Below are positions 16,226-24,561 of a stretch of 64,000 bases of DNA, in pieces. The position numbers were made by a program, and so were the translations under genes. How positions within the stretch are numbered: the stretch's first letter is position 1; each line of letters starts with the position of its first letter. The notes under the pieces are model-generated. The model was given only the letters and a program-made list of their open reading frames with translations. It was not told the DNA's origin and did no database searches. Source of the stretch: an uncultured Paracoccaceae bacterium (GTDB taxonomy: Bacteria > Pseudomonadota > Alphaproteobacteria > Rhodobacterales > Rhodobacteraceae). Location of the stretch: positions 992,001 to 1,056,000 of the forward strand of contig CANNCO010000001.1 of the NCBI GenBank assembly GCA_947503175.1, written 5' to 3'.

Positions 16226-16335
16226 TTGGTTGAATTTCGGATTTCGTGGCCTGCGCCCGCCCTGGTTCAGTTTGCGGGGTTCCGCCGCCAATATTATTAT
16301 TATTTTTCAATACACTATTGCGCAGATTGCATCGC

Positions 16336-16364
16336 TTGACTCTATGCCCCCCCATTCCTAGGTT
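16336..16364 (+). promoter_or_regulatory. Predicted promoter of the atp F0 operon
   Basis: TTGACT (16336-16341) is followed after 17 bases by TAGGTT (16359-16364), 30 bases before the atpI start. An A/T-rich stretch at about 16290-16320, unusual in this GC-rich DNA, lies just upstream and could act as an UP element. Confidence 0.5.
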
Positions 16365-16394
16365 GCGCGCGATTGTCCGAGGGGGCCCACGCCC

Positions 16395-16718
16395 ATGTCA
16401 GAGGACCGTGATGCCGCGCTGAAGGCGCTGGACGAACGGATTGCCGAGGCGAAGAAGCGGCAGAAACCGCTGCCGCCCAAGGACGAACATTATTCGCAGG
16501 CCCAGCAGGGCTGGCGGATGGTGACAGAGCTTGTTGCCGGTCTTCTGATCGGTTTCGGCATCGGATACGGGATCGACGTTCTTCTGGGAACGCTGCCCAT
16601 CTTTCTGGTGCTGTTCACATTGCTGGGTTTCGCCGCGGGGGTGAAGACGATGGTCCGCACCGCGAAAGAGATCCAGGACAAGAAGATGGCCGACGAGGCC
16701 TTGAAGAAGAGGGAATAG
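16395..16718 (+). CDS. atpI: ATP synthase accessory subunit I (AtpI)
   Basis: 107 residues: a charged N-terminus ([20 protein letters not shown]) and two hydrophobic segments ([20 protein letters not shown] and [20 protein letters not shown]). AtpI helps assemble the c-ring and may aid Mg transport. First gene of the F0 operon, one base before atpB. Confidence 0.9.
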   Translation: MSEDRDAALKALDERIAEAKKRQKPLPPKDEHYSQAQQGWRMVTELVAGLLIGFGIGYGIDVLLGTLPIFLVLFTLLGFAAGVKTMVRTAKEIQDKKMADEALKKRE

Positions 16719-16719
16719 C

Positions 16720-17469
16720 GTGGCGGACGAGGCGAAAGAAGGCGGCCTTTCATTTCACCCGATGGATCAGTTCATCGTCGAACCCCTGTTCGGCGGTGAC
16801 GTCATTCACTGGTACACGCCCACCAATGTGACGCTGTGGATGGCGCTGACGGTTCTGGCAATCGTTGCCCTGTTCGTTCTGGGCACGCGCGGACGGGCGA
16901 TCGTGCCGTCGCGCATCCAGTCCGTCGCCGAGCTGTTCTATGGCCTTGTCCACAAGATGGTCGAGGATGTGGCGGGCAAGGACGCGTTGAAGTTCTTCCC
17001 CTACATCTTCACGCTGTTCCTGTTCATCTTCTTCGCGAACTTCCTGGGCCTGATCCCCACCAGCTTTTCGACCACATCCCATATCGCGGTGACGGCGGTG
17101 ATGGCGATCGGGGTCTTCCTGACCGTGACCATCGTGGGCTTCGTCAAGAACGGTGCCGGGTTCCTGAGCCTGTTCTGGGTCTCGTCCGCGCCCATGGCGA
17201 TCCGCCCGGTTCTGGCGGTGATCGAGCTGATTTCCTACTTCGTGCGGCCCCTGAGCCATTCGGTGCGTCTTGCCGGTGCGATGATGGCCGGTCACGCTGT
17301 TCTGAAAGTGTTCGCAGGCTTTGCCGCCATTGCGGTTCTGTCGCCGCTTGCGATCTTCGGCGTCGTCGCGATCTACGGGCTTGAGGTGCTGGTCGCCGCG
17401 ATCCAGGCCTACGTCTTTACCATTCTGACCTGTGTCTATCTGAAGGATGCGCTGCATCCGCACCACTAG
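16720..17469 (+). CDS. atpB: ATP synthase F0 subunit a
   Basis: 249 residues, GTG start one base after atpI. Five or more membrane spans form the proton half-channels; the essential Arg lies in [18 protein letters not shown], and the conserved C-terminal helix is [20 protein letters not shown]. Works with the c-ring encoded next to drive rotation. Length is normal. Confidence 0.96.
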   Translation: MADEAKEGGLSFHPMDQFIVEPLFGGDVIHWYTPTNVTLWMALTVLAIVALFVLGTRGRAIVPSRIQSVAELFYGLVHKMVEDVAGKDALKFFPYIFTLFLFIFFANFLGLIPTSFSTTSHIAVTAVMAIGVFLTVTIVGFVKNGAGFLSLFWVSSAPMAIRPVLAVIELISYFVRPLSHSVRLAGAMMAGHAVLKVFAGFAAIAVLSPLAIFGVVAIYGLEVLVAAIQAYVFTILTCVYLKDALHPHH

Positions 17470-17526
17470 GTCATCCCGCAACAACCACTCAAATTTAGCC
17501 AATTCCAACGTAAGGAGAAAACGGAC

Positions 17527-17763
17527 ATGGAAGGCGATATCGCACAAATGGGTCAGTTCATCGGCGCAGGCCTGGCCGCAATCGGTTCGGGCGCAGCTGC
17601 CATCGGTGTGGGCCATGTTGCCGGCAACTTCCTTGCCGGTGCCCTGCGCAACCCATCGGCGGCCGGCGGTCAGACCGCCACGCTGTTTATCGGCATCGCG
17701 TTTGCGGAAGCTCTGGGGATCTTCGCGTTCCTGGTAGCACTTCTGCTGATGTTCGCCGTCTAA
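17527..17763 (+). CDS. atpE: ATP synthase F0 subunit c
   Basis: 78 residues in two hydrophobic helices joined by the polar RNPSAAGGQ loop. The proton-carrying carboxylate is Glu61 in [10 protein letters not shown]. The protein forms the rotating c-ring. A GTAAGGAGAAAACGGAC ribosome binding site lies before the ATG; subunit c is usually translated at high level. Confidence 0.97.
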   Translation: MEGDIAQMGQFIGAGLAAIGSGAAAIGVGHVAGNFLAGALRNPSAAGGQTATLFIGIAFAEALGIFAFLVALLLMFAV

Positions 17764-17835
17764 GCCTTTTCTCGATCCTTACGGCCGGGTGCAGCGATGC
17801 GCCCGGCGTCCAACGAAGGTACGAGGGGCGCACAG

Positions 17836-18360
17836 ATGGCAACCGAACCCACAGGGGCCGAGGACGCAGGCGTCGGACTTCCGCAGCTTGATTTCTCGAC
17901 ATTCCCGAACCAGATTTTCTGGCTTCTTGTCACGCTGGTGGTGATCTATCTGATCCTGTCCAGAGTGGCGCTGCCCAGAATTGCGAGCGTGCTGGCCGAG
18001 CGTCAGGACACGATCACGAACGACATTGCAGCCGCCGAAGAGCTGAAGCTGAAGGCCGAAGAGGCCGAGGCCGCCTATGACAAGGCGCTGGCCGACGCGC
18101 GCGCCGAGGCGCAGCGGATCATCGGCGAGGCGAAGGCCGAAATGCAGGCCGATCTCGATCTGGCCAGTCAGAAGGCGGATGCCGAGATTGCCGCGCAACT
18201 GGCCGAAAGCGAAGGCAAGATCGCGGAGATCCGTGACGGGGCCATTGCCGCGATCAGGGACGTGTCGAAGGACACGGCAGGCGAGATCGTACAGGCGCTG
18301 GGCGCATCCGCAGATGCCAAGGCCATCGAAGCGGCGGTTGCCGCGCGGATCAAGGGGTAA
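17836..18360 (+). CDS. atpF': ATP synthase F0 subunit b'
   Basis: 174 residues from [20 protein letters not shown]; an in-frame ATG 39 bases upstream gives an unlike N-terminus and is rejected. One membrane span ([20 protein letters not shown]) is followed by a long Ala/Glu/Lys helix. A second b-type subunit is typical of phototrophic and alphaproteobacterial F0 complexes, in which b and b' form a heterodimeric stator. atpF follows after 5 bases. Confidence 0.93.
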   Translation: MATEPTGAEDAGVGLPQLDFSTFPNQIFWLLVTLVVIYLILSRVALPRIASVLAERQDTITNDIAAAEELKLKAEEAEAAYDKALADARAEAQRIIGEAKAEMQADLDLASQKADAEIAAQLAESEGKIAEIRDGAIAAIRDVSKDTAGEIVQALGASADAKAIEAAVAARIKG

Positions 18361-18365
18361 GCGGC

Positions 18366-18920
18366 ATGATACGACTGACCATAGCCCTCACCCTTGTCGC
18401 CACGCCTGCCCTGGCGGCGGACAAGCCGTTCTTCTCGCTTGCCAATACCGACTTCGTGGTGCTGATCGGCTTTGTCGTGTTCATCGGCATCCTGGTGTAT
18501 TTTCAGGTGCCGCAGTTGATCACGGGGATGCTGGACAAGCGGGCCGAAGACATCACGAGCGATCTGAACGAGGCGCGCAAGCTGCGGGAAGAGGCCCAGA
18601 CCATTCTGGCATCCTATGAACGCAAGGCCCGCGAAGTTCAGGGTCAGGCGGACCAGATCGTCGAGCACGCCAAGACCGAGGCGGCGGAAGCCGCCGACGC
18701 CGCGAAGAAGGACATCGAGGCCTCCATTGCCCGGCGCCTGCAGGCCGCGACCGACAAGATCGCATCGGCCGAAGCGGCAGCGATCAAGAATGTGCGCGAC
18801 AAGGCCGCCGATATCGCCGTGGCCGCAGCTGCGGATGTGATCGCCAAGCAGATGAGCGCGAAAGAGCGTGACAAGATGATCGACGACGCGATCAGCACGG
18901 TGGATGCGAAGCTGCACTAG
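18366..18920 (+). CDS. atpF: ATP synthase F0 subunit b
   Basis: 184 residues. MIRLTIALTLVATPALAADK looks like a signal peptide, then the membrane span FVVLIGFVVFIGILVYFQVP and a long helical stator stalk. A cleaved leader is common in alphaproteobacterial AtpF. Last gene of the unit, ended by a strong terminator 20 bases downstream; the F1 genes are not in this window. Confidence 0.95.
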   Translation: MIRLTIALTLVATPALAADKPFFSLANTDFVVLIGFVVFIGILVYFQVPQLITGMLDKRAEDITSDLNEARKLREEAQTILASYERKAREVQGQADQIVEHAKTEAAEAADAAKKDIEASIARRLQAATDKIASAEAAAIKNVRDKAADIAVAAAADVIAKQMSAKERDKMIDDAISTVDAKLH

Positions 18921-18940
18921 CGTTTTCGGAGACGACCTTG

Positions 18941-18966
18941 AAAAACCCGGCTCTGGCCGGGTTTTT
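18941..18966 (+). terminator. Rho-independent terminator of the atp operon
   Basis: A perfect 11-bp stem (AAAAACCCGGC / GCCGGGTTTTT) with a 4-base loop ends in a T run, 20 bases after atpF. Confidence 0.88.
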
Positions 18967-19108
18967 CGTTACTTGGGTCAGGTTGACGTATTTCCTTGCA
19001 TCTTTCCGCTCTGAAGCGGGCCAAGTGACACTTTTTTCACATACGGACTTTTCAGAGGGCCCAAAATCGCGGTTAAGTGCATTCGTACAGGAAGAGGAGG
19101 CCAATTAC

Positions 19109-19438
19109 ATGGCAGGCAAGTTCGAAGTTTATACAGACAAGGCCGGGGAATACCGGTTCCGGCTCAAGGCCGGTAATGGCGAGATCATTCTGGCCAGCGA
19201 GGGCTATAAGCAAAAGGCCAGCGCGATGAACGGCATCGAGTCGGTGCGCAAGAATTCGGCGGACGACGCCCGTTTTGAGCGCAAGGACACCTCGAACGGC
19301 AAGCACCGGTTCAACCTGAAGGCGGGCAATGGAGAGGTCATCGGTACCAGCGAGTCCTACGAAAGTGCCGCGTCACGTGAGAACGGGATTGCTTCTGTCG
19401 CGAAGAACGCCCCCGACGCGAAGGTCGTCGAAGTCTAG
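19109..19438 (+). CDS. YegP-family protein (DUF1508, two repeats)
   Basis: 109 residues from MAGKFEVYTDKAGEYRFRLK behind an AGAGGAGG site. It holds two DUF1508 repeats: RFRLKAGNGEIILASEGY and RFNLKAGNGEVIGTSESY. Small proteins of this group are widespread and of unknown function. Length and two-repeat layout match E. coli YegP. A hairpin follows between it and the converging kinase gene. Confidence 0.9.
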   Translation: MAGKFEVYTDKAGEYRFRLKAGNGEIILASEGYKQKASAMNGIESVRKNSADDARFERKDTSNGKHRFNLKAGNGEVIGTSESYESAASRENGIASVAKNAPDAKVVEV

Positions 19439-19463
19439 GGATTCCGCTTCAGGACGTCAGACG

Positions 19464-19491
19464 CTGCCGCCCGTCCTACGACCGGCGGCAG
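19464..19491. terminator. Probable terminator between converging genes
   Basis: An 8-bp stem, CTGCCGCC / GGCGGCAG, with a 12-base loop and TTCTTATTT on the right lies between yegP and the kinase gene. It can end the plus-strand transcript; for the minus strand the following tract is weaker. Confidence 0.5.
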
Positions 19492-19494
19492 TTC

Positions 19495-20490
19495 TTATTT
19501 GATCAGCCCGTGTTCGCGGAACAGGGTTTTGAGGTCAGCCTCGGGCCGTGCCCCGATATGGCTTATCACCTCTGACGCGGCGAGATTGCCCATACGGGCG
19601 CAGCTTTCCAGATCGCGCCCCTGTGTCAGGCCCCAGAGGAATGCGCCTGCGAACAGGTCCCCTGCCCCGGTCGCATCGACGATGTCGGTCGGCACGGCGG
19701 GCACGTGGACGTGCTTTCCGTCGCACAGGACATGGGCGCCGTTTTCCCCATCCGTGCAGGCGAGGATCGCGACGTCATCGGCACCCTGCTGCATGGCGTT
19801 CGTGAAGTCGTCCGTTTGGTACATCGATGTGATCTCGGCCCGGTTGGCAAAGAGAAGATCGACGCTTTCGGCGATCATCCGGCGGAACGCGTCCCGGTGG
19901 CGTTCGACGCAGAACGGGTCGGACAGGGTCAGGGCCACCCGGCCATGGGACTGCTTGGCTTCCGCAATTGCCACGGCGAAAGCCTCGTGGCTTTCGGGCC
20001 CGTCGAACCTGTAACCCTCAAGGTAGATCCATTCGGATTGGGCAATCTGCTCGGGGTCGATATCGCTCGGGGACAGATGCTCAGTCACGCCGAGATAGGT
20101 GTTCATCGACCGTTCACCATCGGGCGTCACGATCACGATGCAGCGCCCGGTTTCGGCAAGGGCCGAGGCCGGGGCCATATGGGTTTCATAGACCGCGCCC
20201 TGCGCACGCAGATCGTGTGCGAAGATCGCGCCAAGCTGGTCGTCGCGCACCTTGCCCACATAGGCCGTGCTGCCACCAAGATGCGCGATACCCGCAATCG
20301 TGTTGGCCGCCGATCCGCCCGAGATTTCCTTGGCCGGGCCGATGGCGGCATAGAGTTCGATGGCACGGGGCATGTCGATCAGTTGCATGATCCCCTTCTC
20401 GACCCCGTTTTGCGCGAGAAACCCGTCGTCAGCGCGGGCCAGCACGTCGACCATGGCATTGCCGATACCGGTAACGTCGAACTCTTTCAT
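19495..20490 (-). CDS. PfkB-family kinase, adenosine-kinase-like
   Basis: 331 residues. N-terminal MKEFDVTGIGNAMVDVLARA and GGSAANTIAGIAHLGG are the first PfkB signature; the second, DATGAGDLFAGAFLWGLTQG, carries the catalytic Asp and anion hole. Such enzymes phosphorylate sugars or nucleosides with ATP; the overall pattern is closest to bacterial adenosine kinase-like proteins, but substrate cannot be proved by reading. It overlaps the end of nth by 4 bases (ATGA), so the two are co-translated. Confidence 0.9.
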   Translation of the reverse strand: MKEFDVTGIGNAMVDVLARADDGFLAQNGVEKGIMQLIDMPRAIELYAAIGPAKEISGGSAANTIAGIAHLGGSTAYVGKVRDDQLGAIFAHDLRAQGAVYETHMAPASALAETGRCIVIVTPDGERSMNTYLGVTEHLSPSDIDPEQIAQSEWIYLEGYRFDGPESHEAFAVAIAEAKQSHGRVALTLSDPFCVERHRDAFRRMIAESVDLLFANRAEITSMYQTDDFTNAMQQGADDVAILACTDGENGAHVLCDGKHVHVPAVPTDIVDATGAGDLFAGAFLWGLTQGRDLESCARMGNLAASEVISHIGARPEADLKTLFREHGLIK

Positions 20491-21131
20491 GTGGTCTTCT
20501 CCTCATAGGCGCAGAGATCGCTGATCGGGCAGACAAGGCAGTTGGGTTTGCGCGCCTTGCAGATGTAGCGGCCGTGCAGGATCAGCCAGTGATGTGCATG
20601 TTGCTGATACTCGGCGGGAATGTTGTCTTCGATGGCGCGTTCGACCGCGTCCACATCCTTGCCCGGCGCGATGCCGGTGCGGTTGCCGACACGAAAGATA
20701 TGCGTATCGACGGCCTGCGCGGGCTGGCGAAACCACATGTTCAGAACGACATTCGCGGTCTTGCGCCCGACACCCGGCAGCGATTGCAGTGCAGCGCGCG
20801 AGGACGGGACCTGACTGCCGTATTCATCGATCAGGATGCGGCAGAGCTTCATCACGTTCCTGGCCTTGTTGCGGTAAAGGCCGATGGTCTTGATGTACCC
20901 GATCAGCCCCTCTTCGCCCAAGGCCAGCATCTTTTCCGGCGTGTCGGCGATCCTGAAGAGCTCTTTCGTGGCCTTGTTCACGCCCACATCCGTGGCCTGC
21001 GCCGAAAGCGCTACCGCGACGACAAGGGTAAAGGCGTTCACGTGATCCAGCTCGCCCTTGGGCTCGGGGTCGAGTGCGTGAAAACGCTCAAAGATCTCGC
21101 GGATCACGTTATAGGGCAGCTGTTTCGCCAT
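20487..21131 (-). CDS. nth: Endonuclease III
   Basis: 214 residues from MAKQLPYNVIREIFERFHAL. The DNA glycosylase/AP lyase has the helix-hairpin-helix LPGVGRKTANVVLN with the catalytic Lys, VDTHIFRVGNRTG with the catalytic Asp, and an iron-sulfur cluster motif C-x6-C-x2-C-x5-C (CKARKPNCLVCPISDLC). It removes oxidised pyrimidines. A longer reading from 21227 lacks a ribosome binding site. Coupled to the kinase gene downstream. Confidence 0.95.
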   Translation of the reverse strand: MAKQLPYNVIREIFERFHALDPEPKGELDHVNAFTLVVAVALSAQATDVGVNKATKELFRIADTPEKMLALGEEGLIGYIKTIGLYRNKARNVMKLCRILIDEYGSQVPSSRAALQSLPGVGRKTANVVLNMWFRQPAQAVDTHIFRVGNRTGIAPGKDVDAVERAIEDNIPAEYQQHAHHWLILHGRYICKARKPNCLVCPISDLCAYEEKTT

Positions 21132-21253
21132 TGATCGCCTTATGGCGCTAAGGTTGCGGGTGCACAAGCGTCCGGACGCCATGCGGGTTGCGCAGGAAAC
21201 GGGTCGCACCGGACGTTTGGCTGGCATAGATGCCTGGGGTAAGGAGAGATACT

Positions 21254-22114
21254 ATGACCGTTACCCTAACCGAACCTGAACAAAGCTATTACTATCGCCT
21301 GATGCGGCGGGCCATCGACCGGATCGATGCCGATGACGGACGCAGCCTGACGCTGGAGGAGATCGCGGCTGAGATGAACCTGAGCCCCGCGCATTTCCAG
21401 CGCGTGTTCAGCCGCTGGGCCGGGGTCAGCCCGAAACGCTTTCAGCAATGGCTGACGCTGGACCATGCAAAGCAGCTTCTGGCCGACCGCCATACGACGC
21501 TGGAAACCGCGGATGCGGTTGGCCTGTCGGGTTCGGGCCGGTTGCATGACCTGTTCGTCCGGTGGGAGGCAATGAGCCCGGGAGACTACGCCCAAGGCGC
21601 CGAAGGTCTGACGATTCTCTGGGGCTGGTTCGAAAGCCCCTTTGGGCCCGCCCTAGTGATGGGAACGGAGAAAGGCATCTGCGGCATCGGATTTGCCGCC
21701 GAAACAGGGCCCGAGTCGGCGATGGAAGACCTGACCTCGCGCTGGCCCAAGGCGCGGTTCGTCGAGAAACCGGAGGCGCTTGAGCCGTTCGTCGCCTTGG
21801 CCTTTCCCAAGGCCGGCGAGACTGCATCCGAAAAGACGCCCCTGTTCCTGATCGGCGCGCCCTTTCAGATCAAGGTGTGGGAGGCGCTCCTCCAGATCCC
21901 CACGGGCCATGTCACCACCTATTCCGACATCGCTAATGCCATCGGTCATCCACGCGCCGTGAGAGCGGTGGGGACCGCCGTGGGGCGCAACCCCATCTCG
22001 TGGCTGATCCCCTGTCACCGGGCGCTGCGCAAGTCGGGTGGTCTTGGCGGATATCACTGGGGTCTGCCCGTGAAACGCGCCATGCTCGCCTGGGAAGCCG
22101 CTGAAACCGCATAG
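21254..22114 (+). CDS. AraC-domain O6-methylguanine-DNA methyltransferase (Ada-like)
   Basis: 286 residues from MTVTLTEPEQSYYYRLMRRA behind AAGGAGAG. The first 100 residues are an AraC-type helix-turn-helix (MNLSPAHFQRVFSRWAGVSP); the C-terminal half is the suicide methyltransferase with acceptor Cys254 in WLIPCHRALRKSGG. The zinc-binding N-terminal Ada domain that senses methyl phosphotriesters is absent, so this is an HTH-MGMT fusion rather than full Ada. It repairs O6-alkylguanine and may regulate its own gene. Confidence 0.92.
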   Translation: MTVTLTEPEQSYYYRLMRRAIDRIDADDGRSLTLEEIAAEMNLSPAHFQRVFSRWAGVSPKRFQQWLTLDHAKQLLADRHTTLETADAVGLSGSGRLHDLFVRWEAMSPGDYAQGAEGLTILWGWFESPFGPALVMGTEKGICGIGFAAETGPESAMEDLTSRWPKARFVEKPEALEPFVALAFPKAGETASEKTPLFLIGAPFQIKVWEALLQIPTGHVTTYSDIANAIGHPRAVRAVGTAVGRNPISWLIPCHRALRKSGGLGGYHWGLPVKRAMLAWEAAETA

Positions 22115-22224
22115 CGGCGGCATGTTATTGCCTAACACGAGGTTGATTTGCATTGTTGCTCGGAACCCGACTGCTATTTCGGGCATTGAACCAGAGCAGT
22201 GATACAATCAAGGACCTCAATACG

Positions 22225-22881
22225 ATGACCATCACAAACAAGATCAGCCTTCTCGCGGTGGCAAGCGTTGTTGCCGTTGCCGGGTGTACGGACCCGCAGT
22301 TCCAGCAGGGTGGCGACCGGCAGCGGACAGGTCAGGGTGCCGCCATCGGCGCAGTGCTGGGCGGATTGGCAGGGGCAACCAAGGAAAGCGGCAGCGACCG
22401 GGTCGAGAACGCGATTCTGGGTGCGGCCATCGGTGGGGCTATCGGAGCCGGTGTGGGTACGCTTCTGGACCGCCAGGCGCGCGAGCTTCGCGGATCTCTC
22501 GACAGTGATATTGGCGTGATCCGGTCCGGCGACGAGTTGATCGTGCGGATGCCGCAGGACATTCTGTTCAACGTCGACAGTGCGGCGGTACAGCCGGCCC
22601 TGCGGTCCGATCTGGGCACGCTGGCCGCCAGCCTGAACCGCTATCCGGACTCGACCGTGACGATTGTCGGGCATACCGATTCAACCGGTGCGGCATCCTA
22701 TAACCAGAACCTGAGCGAACGGCGCGCGATTTCGGTGGCCAATGTCCTGATCAACAATGGCGTTTCGTCGTCCCGTCTGCGGACATTCGGCGCCGGTGAG
22801 GATCAGCCGATCGCATCGAACCTGACACCGGAAGGCAGGGCTCAGAACAGGCGGGTGGATATCACGATCCGTCCGAACTGA
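22225..22881 (+). CDS. OmpA-family lipoprotein with glycine-zipper segment
   Basis: 218 residues from MTITNKISLLAVASVVAVAG; the lipobox AVAGC places the lipidated Cys at residue 21. Next comes a Gly/Ala-rich zipper (AAIGAVLGGLAGATKE, ILGAAIGGAIGAGVGTLL) and a C-terminal OmpA peptidoglycan-binding domain (VTIVGHTDSTGAASYNQNLS, then RAQNRRVDITI). The layout matches YiaD/Pal-like proteins of the outer membrane. A strong terminator follows. Confidence 0.92.
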   Translation: MTITNKISLLAVASVVAVAGCTDPQFQQGGDRQRTGQGAAIGAVLGGLAGATKESGSDRVENAILGAAIGGAIGAGVGTLLDRQARELRGSLDSDIGVIRSGDELIVRMPQDILFNVDSAAVQPALRSDLGTLAASLNRYPDSTVTIVGHTDSTGAASYNQNLSERRAISVANVLINNGVSSSRLRTFGAGEDQPIASNLTPEGRAQNRRVDITIRPN

Positions 22882-22903
22882 GGGGTGGGGTAACGAGTTT
22901 CTG

Positions 22904-22931
22904 GGCCGGGCCATGCGCCCGGCCTTTTTTG
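22904..22931 (+). terminator. Rho-independent terminator after the OmpA-family gene
   Basis: Stem GGCCGGGC / GCCCGGCC with a 5-base loop followed by six T, 23 bases after the stop codon. Confidence 0.85.
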
Positions 22932-22979
22932 TCCGGGGCGGGGCTTGATCCGAATCCGAAAGACGTCGATCCTTGATTC

Positions 22980-23312
22980 ATGGATCGCGCAGCAGTGAAC
23001 AGGATGTGCGCCGCCCTGCCCGGCGCGGCGTGTTCGGACCCCTGGGGTGGCGGGCATGATGCGTGGAAGGTCGGCGACAAGCTGTTTGCGGTGGTCGGCG
23101 CAATGGATACCGGTGTTTCGGTCAAGACCCCGGATATCGAGACCGCGACGATGCTGATCGAGGCGGGTGCGGCGGAACGGGCGCCCTATTTTCACAGAAG
23201 CTGGGTTCTGTTGCCATGGAGCGCGGATGAGGGTGAATTCGCACACCGCATTCAGGCCTCTTACGATCTGATCCGGTCGAAACTGCCGCGCAAGGTTCAG
23301 GCGACGCTTTGA
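22980..23312 (+). CDS. MmcQ/YjbR-family protein
   Basis: 110 residues beginning MDRAAVNRMCAALPGAACSD. The pattern KVGDKLFAVVGAMD and the end WVLLPWSADEGEFAHRIQAS fit the YjbR/MmcQ fold, a small CyaY-like protein with proposed DNA-binding role. It follows the terminator of the OmpA-like gene by 48 bases and precedes the aminotransferase by 37 bases. Confidence 0.85.
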   Translation: MDRAAVNRMCAALPGAACSDPWGGGHDAWKVGDKLFAVVGAMDTGVSVKTPDIETATMLIEAGAAERAPYFHRSWVLLPWSADEGEFAHRIQASYDLIRSKLPRKVQATL

Positions 23313-23349
23313 TCTTGCCAAGGGGCCGGGCCATGTGTTTGGTCGCGCC

Positions 23350-24561
23350 ATGACGGACAGCATTCATAACCCGAAAGCCTCGGCACGGATCGCGCAAATC
23401 GCGGGCGATTCCGATGGCTGGGAGGTGTTCAACCGTTCGCGCGAGATGATCGCTGCGGGCCGGTCGGTGGTCGAGTTGACGCAGGGCGAGCATGACATTC
23501 TGACCGATCCGTCCATCATCGACGCGATGGAAGCGTCGGCACGGGCCGGGGCCACGGGCTATGCGCCTGTGCCGGGCGTGATGCGGCTGCGGCAGGTCGT
23601 GGCAGATCGCCTGACGGAGCGCACCGGTGTCACCACCGGCCCCGAGAACGTGATGATCACACCGGGCGGGCAATCGGCGCTTTTCGCTGCGCATATGGCC
23701 GCCTGCGATCCCGGCGACAGGGCGCTGTTCATCGACCCCTATTACGCGACCTACCCCGGAACGATCCGGGCCACGGGCGCGAACGCCGTGCCGGTCGTGA
23801 CCCGGCCCGAAGACGGGTTTCAGCCGCGCCCTGCCGATATCGCTGGTTTGGCGACGGGCGCGCGCTCGCTTCTGATCAATTCGCCCAATAATCCCACGGG
23901 CGGCGTCTATGGGCGCACGGTGCTGGAAGGCATCGCAGAGATCGTGACGCGGAACGGCATGTGGCTGATCTCGGACGAGGTTTATGACACGCAGGTCTGG
24001 GACGGGTCGCATCTGAGCTCCCGCGCTCTGCCGGGTATGACCGAGCGAACGCTTGTCGTGGGGTCGATGTCGAAAAGCCATGCGATGACCGGCAGCCGCG
24101 TGGGCTGGATCGTCGGGCCTGCGCCTGTGATCGCGAATCTCATCGATCTGGCCACAGTGACGACCTATGGCGTGCCGGGGTTCCTGCAGGATGCAGCGGT
24201 TTTCGCGCTCACGCAGGACCGGAGTTTCGAAGAGACCATTGCCGCGCCGTTTCGCAGGCGGCGCGAGATCGCGACGCGCATTCTCGGCCAGCGGCAGGGG
24301 CTGCGTCTGCACAAAGCCTCGGCGGCCATGTATGTGATGGTGGATGTCCGCGCGACGGGGCTGTCGGGCGAGGATTTTGCCAACCGGCTGCTGGATGATC
24401 ATGGCATCGCGGTGATGCCGGGCGAGAGCTTTGGACTGGCGACCGCGGGACATCTGCGGATTGCCCTGACGGTCGATGACGCGCGGCTTGAGGCGGCCTT
24501 GACGACACTGGCCGAGATGGCCGATGCGCTTGCGCGCGAGGCCCGGGCGGTTCCCGGCTGA
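23350..24561 (+). CDS. Class I/II PLP-dependent aminotransferase
   Basis: 403 residues from MTDSIHNPKASARIAQIAGD. Typical fold type I motifs: INSPNNPTGGVYGRTVLEGI (substrate and PLP contact), WLISDEVYDTQVWDG and the Schiff-base Lys in VVGSMSKSHAMTGSRVGWI. It moves amino groups between an amino acid and an oxo acid; exact substrate unknown. The stop overlaps the start of the decarboxylase gene (TGATG), so two PLP enzymes are made together. Confidence 0.92.
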   Translation: MTDSIHNPKASARIAQIAGDSDGWEVFNRSREMIAAGRSVVELTQGEHDILTDPSIIDAMEASARAGATGYAPVPGVMRLRQVVADRLTERTGVTTGPENVMITPGGQSALFAAHMAACDPGDRALFIDPYYATYPGTIRATGANAVPVVTRPEDGFQPRPADIAGLATGARSLLINSPNNPTGGVYGRTVLEGIAEIVTRNGMWLISDEVYDTQVWDGSHLSSRALPGMTERTLVVGSMSKSHAMTGSRVGWIVGPAPVIANLIDLATVTTYGVPGFLQDAAVFALTQDRSFEETIAAPFRRRREIATRILGQRQGLRLHKASAAMYVMVDVRATGLSGEDFANRLLDDHGIAVMPGESFGLATAGHLRIALTVDDARLEAALTTLAEMADALAREARAVPG